From: Phialocephala subalpina
Lineage: Eukaryota; Ascomycota; Leotiomycetes; Helotiales; Mollisiaceae
Length of the DNA: 64,000 nucleotides
Reading direction: 5' to 3'
Assembly (NCBI GenBank): GCA_900073065.1
Contig: FJOG01000007.1
Coordinates: 1,663,156-1,727,155 of the forward strand
This document shows positions 42,743 to 54,997 of this stretch, in pieces. Made by a program: the position numbers and the translations under genes. The notes under the pieces were generated by a model. It did not search any database. It saw nothing but the letters and a program-made list of their open reading frames with translations, and was not told the DNA's origin. The first letter of the stretch is position 1. Each line of letters begins with the position of its first letter.

Positions 42743-43612
42743 TTACAAGAAAGCCTCAACAGCAGCCGCAAACCCAACCGGATCTTGAACCGGAGCAAAA
42801 TGACTAACATCACTTAGCATCACCAATTGACTCCCTGTGATAACAGAGTTCAAATGTGCTGGAACAGCCAAATTAACCGCTTCATCATGATCCGCTCCGG
42901 CAATCATCACTTTTGACCCATCAATCTTCGCCAACTCAGCATCGCTCCAATCCGGCAACGTCCCCTCCAAAGTCGCCACTTTCGTCGCGAAGTCCGTGAA
43001 GTTGGCGCTGGGTTGGAGGGTTGCGTATTCCGTCGCGCAGCGGGAGACGAAGGTTGAGTAGATGGCTGTGTCCGTAAATGTAGTATTGCTGTCTGAGACA
43101 GATTGGAAGCCAGCAAAAACAAAAGCCTTCGTAATCATAGCATCAATAGTACTGTTCATCAATGCCGCGAGCGTTGTTGCTGCACCATCTGACCAGCCCA
43201 CGAAGACTGCCGACGTGACGCCTTCGGATTGGAGCAGGGAGTAGGTGTCTGAAGCGAACATGTCGAAAGTAAACACATCATCGGCATTATAAGTACTCCT
43301 CCCATGCCCTCTCCTATCAACAGCAATGACTTGATGCGTCTGAGAGAGGATGTCGATTACGGAACCGAAGTAAGCGGAGTAGCCGAGTCCGCCGTGTATC
43401 ATGACGATGGGTGTTCCGGTTGCCGCGGTGTTGTACTTTTGGTACCAGAGGGAAGTGCCTTCATGGGAGAAAGTTGCTGTATTGATTGGCGTTGGGAGGG
43501 CGGGAGTGTCGGGGAGGGTTTCCCATCTGTTGGTTGTTGTGGTTTGTCTTGGAGCAAGAGGGGTGCTTTGGCCAAGAGAGAAGAGAGAGGCGAGAAGGAA
43601 GAGGGAGAGCAT
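42743..43612 (-). CDS. Secreted alpha/beta hydrolase
   Basis: 289 residues from ATG 43612, chosen because MLSLFLLASLFSLGQSTPLAPR is a clear signal peptide with a basic residue at its end; the open frame extends 34 codons further upstream without support. Alpha/beta hydrolase fold: IVMIHGGLGYSAYFG (oxyanion), VIAVDRRGHGRS, nucleophile elbow VGWSDGAATTLA, acid near IAGADHDEA, and His in LSDVSHFAPVQDP. The elbow is G-W-S-D-G, as in many fungal esterases and lactone or haloalkane-type hydrolases. Single exon. It has no visible operon-like partner. Confidence 0.92.
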   Translation of the reverse strand: MLSLFLLASLFSLGQSTPLAPRQTTTTNRWETLPDTPALPTPINTATFSHEGTSLWYQKYNTAATGTPIVMIHGGLGYSAYFGSVIDILSQTHQVIAVDRRGHGRSTYNADDVFTFDMFASDTYSLLQSEGVTSAVFVGWSDGAATTLAALMNSTIDAMITKAFVFAGFQSVSDSNTTFTDTAIYSTFVSRCATEYATLQPSANFTDFATKVATLEGTLPDWSDAELAKIDGSKVMIAGADHDEAVNLAVPAHLNSVITGSQLVMLSDVSHFAPVQDPVGFAAAVEAFL

Positions 43613-44796
43613 CGTGAAGGCCGGAAACTGTGATGAAAAGGCGGCTGAAAGTGAACGAGAGACTGGAGGAAAATGACGAAGCGAAGTCGAACGAGAAGCG
43701 AGTGTCAAAGGCACTAACGAAAGGAAAAGAGGAAGACGAAGGCGGGACGAGGTGAGGTGAGGTGAAGAAATGTGATGTGAGTTGATTGTCTAGATATATA
43801 TCTACACATTTAGACTTTCGGTACGGAGTATCATGGCATCCGACCTCCTCACCCGAGACGCAGCAGTCCGGTTCGAGCTGCGAAAACTCTAATTAAATGA
43901 ACATCTCAAGCAAAACTCTGTAAACGAACACGCCAAACAACGCTCTCCCAGTAAAAGCCAATGCTAAGCAGTTTGAAACATCCTAAGCACTTGGGAGAAG
44001 ATGCGCCTTCACTCTTGTAAGGCTGAGATCTCGTTCATCGCATATCAACGAGTCAGGACGAAACGGAAGTAATTTTAGGACAGCCGACATGCTCTTAATT
44101 TCACCTCTTCGCTCATCTATATATGCAAGTCATTCATCCCATCAATGACACATCCCATCCCATCGTTCATCTGTTCACACATGGCAATTTTCCATGCCTT
44201 CATCTCTTCCATGCGATAACGATCCCAACACCACATATGCTCATCCAATTCCATCCCATCCCATCCATCTCCCTAATCAACAAAATAAAAAATAGATAAG
44301 TCAAAAAAAAGATTTGTCTGTCAAAAAAGTATGGGTCATATAGAAACCCCGTATGTCCGTACCAGAACGCCGCTGTATACCAGCCTCGGATGCCACCGAA
44401 GCACAGCTAAATCCCTCCCAAATCAATTCTTTGATGATGATGTTGACAAAATAAAATTATAATGATATCTTTCTCCTGAAACGCCGCGACATGACATAGT
44501 AAATCCCAGTGAATGCGTGATGCATCGTATAGCGTACACACCCGGAGGCGGAAAGTGTTTTGGTATAGATGACCAAGGGGTCTGTAGATTAGAGAATCTA
44601 ACTCAAGGCGGTCGTAGGCATGAGTTGGGGCGTATCATTGAAGGTGATTTTGATACTGGGCGCTGGTACTGATATTCCGGCGCGGCTTGAAGCGAATCGC
44701 TTCGGAGCTGTAGCTCGAAGAATAACGAGCCTTAGCTCGAACGTCAACCTTGAGTCGGTAGTGGTGTTGGACAATTGTTATTGACAATTATGTCCT
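43613..44796. other. Intergenic, no gene seen
   Basis: Includes a TATATATA stretch (about 43793-43802) 180 bp upstream of the hydrolase start, an imperfect CCATCCCATC-type low-complexity run (44145-44275) and an A-rich run. Confidence 0.55.
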
Positions 44797-46230
44797 TCAA
44801 TGTCCGCGTTGCGATGGATCTCTTGGCGGCTGATGGCGACGACCGTTCTCTCCTCGAGCATTCACCCATTCTTGAGCACCACTCTGTCTACCAGGCTGCT
44901 CAGCAGGCAGTTTCTGATCTTCTGGTGTCCTTGGTCGCATGCCGCTCATTGATGGCTCGCCTGGTCGAAGTTTGGAAACAACCGATTGAGCAATGGATGC
45001 TACAACGTATCCTCGAAGTTCCTTGTCCTCCCGAGCATCTTCCTTCTCAAGTCTGAATCGTTCGTCCTTGGCCATGTTGGATCGTCGCAAGTTGCGAATT
45101 TCGTTCTGGATGTAGAGCATCACCTCCTCGGGACATCGGTTACGCTCAAGAGCATGATCCGTCTTGCGCACATATCGTCGAGTGACGTCTGTCGCGCCGT
45201 CCATCGAGAAAGCAATACAGTATGACATCTTCTTTCCCCATCCATCAGAGTACAGCCGTGGGTTGTCCCAAGCTTCTTCACAAGCGTCAACATGGATCCA
45301 TCGCTTTTGCATTTCCGAGTAGACCTCAGTCCAAACGTGATCCTCAGCGTTCCAGACCCATCTTACACGTCCACCAACTGCTCGGCACAGCATGCTGAAG
45401 ACATTGGCCCATTCTCCGCATCGTCCTTTCCGTGTCTGAAGTAGGCGCCACACATCGCCGTATCGTGGAAATCGTTCATAGGCTCCGCAGTCTGGAGCTG
45501 AGCATCGGTATAATTCGACTCGAAGTGCGCCGTATGCTGATTCTTCGGGTGTTGGCGGTGTCATTCCCTGCGCGATACTTGGTGACAGGCAGACTGAACA
45601 TGGGGGATTATTGACCCATGAGAAGAATGATCGCTTGAACCACCTATCTCGAAGTTAGAAATTATCCAATGATGAATTGGAGCAGATAACATACCTCAGT
45701 AATGCGCGGATGACGCAGTCTTGGTATCCCCATTCGGGTTTTCGTCCATCGCCCATACTCTCTGCCTGTGCTTGGAGCACTTGGCTTTCTTCTTCGGCCT
45801 CGCCATATATCCTATCCAGTGGAATGACTTGCAATGCCTCGTCCAAAAGACCCGGGTTCTCATATTTTGTTGGTGTCAATGATAATGAGATTAATAAGTT
45901 TCGAAACTTTTGCGATTGCGCATCGGTCGGTGGTGCAGGTATCTTCGGCAGGTTTCGTAACGAAGCGTACGAGGGAGGTGTTGGCATTTGCTGAGAACTA
46001 CTCGATGTTGAAGGTCGGTATCCAGGCGATTGTGGTGGGTTGCCTGCTGCTCCTCTGAGGTTGGATGAGGAGGATCGCTCTCGAGGTGAGGGCGACGACG
46101 TGCGCGAGCGATCGAGTTCATTCAGTCGTTTCGTCCGTAATAACCCCTCGAATTGTACTCTCAGATCCTTTGCCCATCTCTCGTCGTAGTCCGCATTCTG
46201 CGATGACCCATATCCCGATGAGTCGGCCAT
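44797..46230 (-). CDS. PNG1: Peptide:N-glycanase (cytosolic deglycosylating enzyme)
   Basis: Two exons, 45695-46230 and 44797-45643 (51-nt intron), 460 residues. The start is ATG 46230 ([10 protein letters not shown]); the open frame upstream has no ATG. A disordered Ser-rich N-terminus is followed by a transglutaminase-like core. Zinc site: CSVC and, later, YRCSAPDCG. Catalytic triad: Cys254 in [10 protein letters not shown], His281 in EDHVWTEV, Asp298 in [14 protein letters not shown]. The domain ends near [12 protein letters not shown]. The enzyme cleaves N-glycans from misfolded glycoproteins exported from the ER, before proteasomal breakdown. The PUB and PAW domains of animal homologues are absent, as normal in fungi. 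Confidence 0.96.
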
Positions 46231-49200
46231 CGTGTCGTCCTCGAGGGTGGTGTGGAAGGTGTCGAGTAGCTCTCCCACTCCGGCTGTCCTGTTGCTCCGG
46301 TCCTAATTATTTCTACCACACAATCTGCTAATGTTGTTGTTATCGATACTCCTTACAGGAGCGCCTGAATTGAGAGTTCGAAGAAAGAAAGAGTTGTTCA
46401 AAGAGTGTGATGTTCGTTCTTTCCTAGCACAGCCCTCCGCGCAGTCGTTCGCCACAGTCTTCGCTTAGCTTAGGCTTCGTCGCAGTCCAGGCATCCAGAA
46501 TTAGAAAGTCCGAATTGAGGGGAAGATACTTGGGTTATTATCTTAACAGCAACCCGCACAAGGAGTGATGCTGTCGTAGTGAATCGTGTGCGGCGACGTC
46601 GAGGTCTTGGAAGGTGGAAGGTAGTCGTAGTTGGAAGATTAAGGTCGGGGGAGAAAATGAGGTCCAGTCGTCGTGGCTGCTGCTCCGTCAGAAGGAGACC
46701 CGAAGTGGATGGCAAGCACGACGCGTGTGCGGAGGAGTCGAAGGCTTTGCTTGTGGGACATGGTCCTGCAGGGTGCTCTGTTTGGCTGTGAGTGCGTGGT
46801 GGGTCTCCCGATTGTGAATGGTGATAGGCTCTCGAAGAGGTCTGGCGTGTTGCGTCGTCAGCTCATTGTGAGTGCCTGAGCTTGAACCTGAGGACAGTAG
46901 CAGTTGTGCTTATGTGGGACTCCGACCGATTTTGACTGGATCCCTAAATAGAATTAGAGACTTCCAGCCAATGGCCGGAGAGATTTTACTAGAGGTGGCC
47001 AATCAAGTGTTGAATATCACTCTATTACTAAGTCAGGTAGACTTTTGCTGCCGTTGAGAAGTCGCAAGCTGGAGGTCCTCTTCGTGGACCCTCCAATTGT
47101 CGATGTCACGATGCTGCTTCTCGTGCACCTGGCCTCGAAGAACGCTTGGCGTAATATCAAAAGAGGAGTTTCGCCGAAGGGAATATTTGGTATGACGGTG
47201 AGGAACAACGGAGACGACGTCAGTCCAATCACGACATTAGACGGGGCGTATATCGAGGTCGATTATTGCTGGAGTTCGTCCTGAGCAAGGATGGAATAGA
47301 CCAATTAACCCCAGTACTGGTCGTTTCTCGTCGCAGCCTTGTTCGAAGATTTGAGTTCTATCACGTGTGTATCCAGTTTCTGCCCACCTCAGGGGATGTT
47401 TTAGGCTGGCTCGAGTATGGGGTAAAGTCCGTTCAGTATCTGCAACATCAACAGTTTGGGGCGCAGACCAGTAACTGAGCCTCACACACTGAATGGGCCA
47501 CGAATTTCGAGTCGATCAAGATACAGATCTTCGGATCTCATAGCAGCCGTGATGGTTAAAGTAATGCGCCCAGCCTCTACAGTCCCAGAACTCCATCTTT
47601 TCTCTGCTGACAGCTACATTGTTCAGAATGTTGCCCCTCAGGCAAGCTTTGGATACGCAAGCAAAGACAAAATCTCTCTATCTTACAGTCTTACGCAGTC
47701 TGGCCAGTGGCCACCCGCGCAAGCCATACCGACACATCCTATCGAGGACCCGAGACTCGAAATCAGTCAGCGAAAGCAGTTCCAGTAAATGTCAGACATC
47801 GATAACGACGACGATGCGATTGCCAAGCGGTTGTCATTTCCTCTCCAATATAAGGATTAATTGTGCACCTGGGGCCCTCCACACCACTCCAACCACCCGA
47901 CCTCACCGTCGCTCTGCCTTTCTCATTTTCACTTTGTGAGATGGACGCGCGTAAAATGCTTGGCATTGGCTAGCGCAATGCGTGTCGGCAGCGATCAAAT
48001 TTAAATTTAAAAATTTAAGCCTGAGTGCTGCACATCAAACACCACACAAAAAGCTTGACCATCTCGCTCATTTATCTGCGACAGGAACACAAATCTTCCG
48101 GAAAGATGTTATTGCTGCATCTCTGCACAAATCTGTATAATTTACTCAAAGTTAAGATAGGGATTGCAGATTGTTTCAGTCTTGGCGTCATATGTTTGAA
48201 AACAATCTGAAGTGTGTGGTGTCGTGGATGATAGGGGCATAGTCAGCTACTCGTACCGAACTACCAACCGACCACGACGGCGTTTGACAGCTGCCACGAA
48301 AGCTCACCGGCGCGAGTGCCTGACTAATAAGTCAACAGCCGGGTAAAGTTCAGAATCGGGATCCTGCTCAGTGCATCAATTTCCGATGCCTCTCCGCCCC
48401 TCTTCCTCCCACTTCCTCTTCAGCCTTCTTCTCCGCCAAATAAGATTGATACTCCACGTCTGCATTCCCAGCAGCGGGGCCCTCGTACGGCATCCCAGAC
48501 ATGATTCTGCTTCGTCACATGAGTATCATCGGAGTGACATCCCTTCATAAACATTTTCCCTTTTCTCCGAGACCTCGAATTTAACTTTTCGGGTCCGAAC
48601 CGAGAGTTATCAAAAGGCCCTATTAACGAGGATGCGGATACGGTGATAGAGACGTTACTGGTACGAGAGAGGAGAGTGGAGCTTGCAAATCATACATCAC
48701 TGCAATCTCCTCCCACGTGCGTGTTCTCTGCTCCACGTCACGGTGTCTCGGCACGAGTCCGAGGTTTGACTTGAGCCGCATCGACTATCGATTTCGTCCA
48801 CCGCAACGAATCCAACGTCGATCCGGACGTCCACTCACTCAAACTGGACCTTTGTCAGGAATTACGAGTGCAAGCCACAGCACGAGTCGGGCAACTGTCA
48901 TATGGGCGAAGGAGAAAGGAGGTGGTGATTTGCAAGTAGACGCGCGTTTAGATGGACGGATGCAGTATGTCTATCGCTGATGCGAAGACACGACATCTTG
49001 CAGTATTGCCTGCAACAGGCTGCCACGATATGCAATTCTGCATACGTTTCTAGGACAAGTTTTGGGACATGCATACGGAACTTCACTTCGGGACTGACTC
49101 AGACACTTGCCCACTCGAACACTTGAACCCTCGAAGCTGGTACCAACAGTGAAGCCATTGATGTCTACAATGTCTCTTCTACTGCTTGAAGTTGAGGCAA

Positions 49201-50411
49201 TATCATGAGAATGTCCCATCTTGCCATAGGGAAGGAGATTTCCAGCCGGAAAGTCCATGGAGTCATGGACACGGTGTAACCTGACACAATTTCTCAAATG
49301 TCTCCAACAGGCAAAATACTCGCCCAACAAATCACATCCCACACATCTCAAATCCTTCCTCTTTCAAGTTCCCACTGACGCGTACCCGAGCCGATCCTTC
49401 ATCATCCTCCAGCCTTGGTGCCGACCCGATCCTACAGCACTTAACGGAATGGCTGCCTACAATCCTTCCTATTCGCAACTTACACCTCAGCTCTTCTTAT
49501 CAGGCGACAAACAGTCCTTCTCAATTCCTCGTGATCGAGGAGACGTACTCATAAGCACTCTATCCATCCTTATTTTTCAAGTCCTGACTGAGTCACGTGT
49601 ATTGCCACCGACCACTGAACAACACGCGTATTTCACCGCGACCATCCGCGATTCAACGTCAACCAAATCGAAAGCTCCATTGAATAAAGTGTTCCTTCTT
49701 GGGGGGAGGTTTACTTACGCCGGCCGCAAGACGACTTGCTCGCCGATATTTAATAGACCTCGGATTACAGCTCGGGAAGAGACCGAGGGAGGCTCGGTTT
49801 CTTCCTGGCTTTTTGTAAGCGAGTATTCACGACAACGAACAAGTGAGAAACATGGACATGGAAAATGACCAAGTGAGTTTCAAGGCTTATAGGTTTCGCA
49901 CACCGTCTTCTACCAAGCACTCGACGCCCGAGATCGATATCATTTCGTAGCAGCCTCACCTTACCGCTGTCAATAATTAGGCAGGAGTTGCGGCGGATGA
50001 GTACAAGTTCCTGGCTACGGTGTTGGATTCGAGCCCGCATGGTAGCGTGCTGGGATGCAGGAAATGGCGTTCGATGTCGAGCTCCAGGGACCGATGGTAC
50101 TATATAGGATCGTGAAGTTGGTAGATTTCGTGGTTAAATGTTTTGGAGGAATGAAGAAAGGTGCGATTGCGATATTGTGACAAGGTTAATAGCACACCCA
50201 CGTTAGCTACTTCGGGTAAGGGGTTGCATTTATGCATTCCATGCTGTCAGCTATGTAGACACCCAGTTGCAGACAACTCACGGCCAGTAAACGCGACACT
50301 TGAGCTCAGCCTTTCCTCGTGGAACGACAGCATGGATAGTTGCCTGCAGGGGTTATCCCGCAGACGCGCTGGACGAGGCTACAAATTCCCAGAATTTTGT
50401 TGTCAAAATGA
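46231..50411. other. Gene-poor 4.2-kb stretch
   Basis: The longest frame (49257-49868, 203 codons) has no domain, no homologous block I know, and a poor start. A short AAATTTAAA palindromic run is near 48000-48018. Other frames are short. A small gene with several introns could be hidden but cannot be supported by eye. Confidence 0.5.
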
Positions 50412-53400
50412 GCTTCAACTCATCCTGGGAAAAATTCGAAAAGACCAGACCACAGTCCAGCTATGGCAAGCCCCAGCTTTTCCCGGCGACGAAGTTATGG
50501 TTACAGTGGTCGATCTGATGGGAGCGCTGATAGTACCGGCGAGAAGCAAGCCCTCCATACAAGTCCACAGCGAGCTTCTTCGATGAGCAGCGAATACGCG
50601 CCAAAACTGGCCCCCGAGTTTTGAGCTCCATGCCAGATCTCTTAATTGTTCTAGCAAAATCCGGCATTCAAGGTCCCAAAGACCTCAGGGCTCTGAACCT
50701 TGACGGTCGTAGTATGCAGATTGGAAGCGGGTCTCAGTTCAACGTTTTCAAAAGTCATCCATCTGCTGGAAGCCTGGCAGGGAATGGATTCCCTGATCTC
50801 GAAGGACTGGTTGTCAAAAAAGTCAAAGTGAAAAGTTTCAGAGAGGATGGAAAGGATTTGGTCGAAGGTGACAATCATCGCCACCATTTGATGAGCTTGG
50901 AATTGGAGATTCTCGCTCTCTATCATTCGGGCATACGGAAGAATCGGAACATTGCTTGCCTTGTAGCTTGAGGCCGCGACTATCTAAATCCAGAAACACC
51001 TCTCCCGGTGCTCTTTGTGGAAGCGACAAAGTGCTCGTTGGATCAATTGCTCCACCAAGAAAGTCACTGGGGATCAAACATCAAATCGCCCTTGATATTG
51101 CACCTGGGCTTGAGGTCCTTCACAAATATCACATTGTCCATGGGGACATGAAACCTGAAAACATCCTCGTCTTCGAGTGCCATGACACAAAAGTTCCATT
51201 CGTCGCAAAATTGAGCGACTTTGGCCTCTGCATTGATCTGTTCAATTCGAAATCAGACCTTGGTATAGACGATTACCTTGGAACTCCAGGCTGAAACGCG
51301 CCTGAGCTGTTGAAGAAGGACTAATTCGAAATTCTCACAGGGAAGCCATTTGAAGCTCGTACTATGTTCCAATTCAGCACTTGTAACTATGAGCTAGTGC
51401 TTGTTTCGATCTTTTGTGCCTTGGGCAATGTCCTCAATTGAACGCCGGAGAAGGAACCCGTGCAGAAGCAGTGGTAAAGCTCATTATAGACAGACCGGAA
51501 CTGCCTTCGACTTTAAAGTCCAAATTATGTTACGCGATTCGAAGTCTCATAGACAACATACCGTTCAAGCGACTTTCTCCTACTCCTGATCTATTGAGAA
51601 CCGATGAACTGACATCTTATCGAGAATGGTTTGTACAGAGCATCACAAACACGATTACTACCCCTGCTGACTCGCTATAAGGGTAATTTCAAACGCTGTT
51701 CCATCCAATGTCGCTATACCAGGAGTAACAGACCCGGAATTCAACCAGGGGCCGTCATTCTGGGCAAGATTAGACATAACACTTCTTCAGGAAATGGCAA
51801 CAAATGCATCATCGCCGAAAGGAGGAAATCTACCATTAGTCTATACTGAGACTCTTTTCGGTATGGCTATGGGACTGAGTAGTCAGTCCAGTTCGGAATA
51901 ATTCGATCAGGTAGTTGATTTCGTTGAGAGAGCAGCGTCTCTTGGTTATGAGCCAGCTCAAGCTATTTGCCATCAGCGAGCCCATAGCAAACCACTTCCC
52001 TCGAGGGAAAGTCTTGTGCGATGGCAAAGTAATTCTCTCAAATCTGGATGTATGTTTATAATTGGACCCGCCCCGCTTTCCTTAGAAGACGTCAAAGCAG
52101 CAAAGGATTTATTTCGCAATGCTGGAGGAGACGGCAGCAATGGATTCATGTCAATTCCAAAAATCCTTGGGATAGCTCGCGAGCCCTCACAAGTGGCGAA
52201 GATGATCTTGGTGCAGGGACCCGCTGTGGCAGTTAACCTTGAGGGAAACTCAATAGCGCACATCGTGGCGGCTTTGGGCATCTCCCAGTCGCTAAAAATG
52301 ATTCTGAGCAGATTCCCAGAGCAGATACTGGCCAGGAATGACAATGGCGAGACGTTGCTCTACAAGGCTTGTCAAGCTGGCCAGATTAGCATTCTCCGAG
52401 TCTTGAGAGAATTCGGCGCAGAACTTTCGACAATTGCAACGTTGAAGGAAAACTTAACTCCTCTTCACTGGCTGTTCATGTACAAGGACACTGATCTCGC
52501 CAGGCGTGCGAGTATCTCGTTGGGCCAAAGCAGGAGATCATCAACTCTCAAATGGCATCAAAGCTGAGCGTTCCGAGCAGCTCGAACACAATTCATATGT
52601 CACATTTTCCGATACTACTCTATTGAGTCTGCCATTGTTACCAAACCATACTTTGACTGATTCTCAGCAGCCCCTTCGAACTTCCATACGGGACTCCTTT
52701 TCACTGGGCTTGCGCAAGTCGAAACTTCGCAGCAGTGGACATTCCCCTCACTCATGGCGCCGACATCAATGCCAAGTGCTTCAACAATCAACCACACTCG
52801 ACCCCTCTAGCGTTGGTCGTTCACTTTGGTGACGTGGAAGTTGTCTCATTTCTTCTCAGACATGGAGCCAATCCCGGAGTCAAGGAACCCAAAGACCGGA
52901 CGCTCTTACATCGATCGTCATAAGAGTTAGGGGCACAGCTAACCGGCACCTGAAGCGAAATACAGCAAAAATAGCCGTTTTTACTCCTTTTTTACAACCG
53001 TTTATTTACTTTAAATATTTATATTTTAATTTCAAATTTTAGTGTTCCTATACAAATTTAAGCGAATTTATATGGGAACACCAAAATTTTGAACTTATAC
53101 CCACTTTAAAAGCATTTATTTTAATTATTTATTAATAATACTTTAAAAATACAAATATATGCAAAATTTTAAGTAAAGTTTTATTATATATTTTGATTTG
53201 AAAGAGAATCATCTGTAAAGTAAAATTTTATTAATATTTTAAAAAGGGGTAAAAACGACCATTTTCGCTGTATTTCGCTTAAAGTGCCGGTTAGCTGTGG
53301 CCGCAACTCTTACAATATCCCATAGCACCATGGCTTGTTTCCTCGTCAGTGGCATTATTGGATTCGAAATGGCCATTAGGAAGAACTCAGGTCAGAGACC

Positions 53401-54823
53401 TCGAAGATTGTAGAACTTCTTCTCCATGCTGGTGTTAACCTGGAATCCTCCTCAACTAGTTATCCTCCTCCCACCCCTCTGCTCATGGCTGCTGAATTAG
53501 GCATTTGTGATGGAGGTGTAATGCGTGCCTTGTTTAATGCAGGTGCTGATACAAACGATGCAAAGGCCGCCTGTAACGATTCTGTTCTCATGTTGTGAAG
53601 CGGCGTAGCAGCGGAAAAGCTCTTCTATCCGAATGGCTACTCGGAAGTAATGAGAGCTATCCTCAACCGGACGAAAGACTTGGGCTATTCAAAGACCAAA
53701 AGCAAACAGCACTTCATATCGTTGCGAGCATCGACAGTAGCCAAGAACAGTTCAAATCAAATGTTTCTGCTCTTCTTTTCACGAGCTCACCACCGAACAT
53801 AAACGCAGTAGATTGGATGGAAACACTCCACTGCTGCTGGCTCTTATGGGTAAGACTGATGCAATCTTTCAAGCCAAACTTCTTTTTGATTATGGAGCCA
53901 ACATTTATGTCGGCAATTCGCGTGGCGAGAACGTCTTTGGAGTTACTTCGCGTAACAAGTTCTTCATAGATGAAGACTCTGCCTCACACATCAAAACACT
54001 TCTCCTTCGACTTGACTATTCCGCCGAACTTGCGTTCCAGGCATTCGAGGAATCAAGCAAGGCAGCTCTGTGAAACGCCTCCACTTTCTCTAGACCAAAG
54101 ACATTGCAATTCCTACTGGACCTTGGACTGAGCAAATATATTAATGCGATCCAAATCAAAGCCAGAGAATCAGACAAGAGAGCCCTTGATCTTGTTCTGG
54201 ACTATGGAGAAGCATCTCGCCAAGCCTACATCAAGAACTTTGCAGCGTATGGAAAGACACCCGATCCCAAGTAATAGGAGACTCCTCCTATCAGCTCTAT
54301 GACGACAAACAAGGAGGCCCGAAGCGTGAACGTAAGTCTGCCCAAATCCCACAATTGCAGTAGACATGCTAACAGTTATTCCAGGCGAGGCATACTGGGC
54401 GTTTCCTATCACAATCGAAATTTTAAGAAAGCATGGTGCGAAGCGTGCAGGGAACTGGGACCGGAGTACAATTGTCAGAACATTGAGTAACCAGCGGAGT
54501 ACGACCTGGACAATATCTACCTCAAAGGTTTCACGCCCAATACACAGCCACGTCGTGAACACTGTTCAGTGCTCTATGAGCTGGCTAATTACAAACCAAC
54601 CTGGATGAAGGAGCAACTTGATCTTTTGCTTCCGTGGTATGACGAAGGAACCTTCAGGCCTGGTGTTGATGTGCTGAAGAATTGGCCTGAGCTTTGCGAG
54701 GAGCTTCAAAAGATGTCTGAGGATGGCTGGATCAAAGCTTCGTCGACAGAAAATCTGATGGTCGAAGTACGAGTGAAGGATGGAACTATTGTGGAAAGCA
54801 AAGGTGCGAGTATTGTTAGATGA
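50412..54823 (+). pseudogene. Protein kinase-Sel1-ankyrin repeat protein, broken and split by an insertion
   Basis: A 4.4-kb relic readable only across stops and frame changes. Kinase part: glycine loop IGSGSQFNVFKS (about 50727), VVKKVKVKSF, stop TGA 50969-50971 where Trp is expected, frame change near 51075, catalytic loop HGDMKPENILVF (about 51139), DFGLC (about 51216), then YLGTPG-stop (TGA 51292-51294) and APELLKKD-stop (TAA 51322-51324). A Sel1-like unit (AASLGYEPAQAICHQ, about 51930) precedes ankyrin units: NGETLLYKACQAGQISILRVLREFGAE, GDVEVVSFLLRHGANPGVKEPKDRTLL, KIVELLLHAGVNLES, FNAGADTN, and GNTPLLLALMGK. It ends with VKDGTIVESKGASIVR at 54823. The HGD loop replaces HRD, a fungal variant. 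The start near 50412 is uncertain. Such proteins occur in large fungal families of unknown role. Confidence 0.82.
52921..53312. mobile_element. Inverted-repeat element inserted in the ankyrin pseudogene, 392 bp
   Basis: Left end TAAGAGTTAGGGGCACAGCT and reverse complement of right end TAAGAGTTGCGGCCACAGCT match for about 70 bp, continuing through AACCGGCAC, GCGAAATACAGC and GTTTTTAC to a CCTTTTT run. The interior is very AT-rich (TTTAAATATTTATATTTTAA type) with no open frame. It sits inside an ankyrin repeat: coding text stops at its left edge and ankyrin-like sequence resumes about 110 bp after its right edge. Ends differ from the ACGAGCC family, so it is a separate element. Confidence 0.9.
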
Positions 54824-54997
54824 AATTGGGAGAGTTGGGGTTCTTTTGGTGTTCATTAATTCGTCCATTTCTCTTCTACAGCGATTGGAGTTATGTGAGA
54901 GTCCGAGTACCATAAGTGCCACCTGGATTTGATTGATACGGTTGTTTGTTTTAGTCTCAACTAATAGATGTAGGTCATCGCACTGATCACTGCTGTC

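Noticed and set aside
49257..49868. 203-codon open frame on the plus strand
   Set aside because: No signal peptide, domain or known block; composition unlike nearby genes; no splice-supported extension. Could be chance in a gene-poor stretch.
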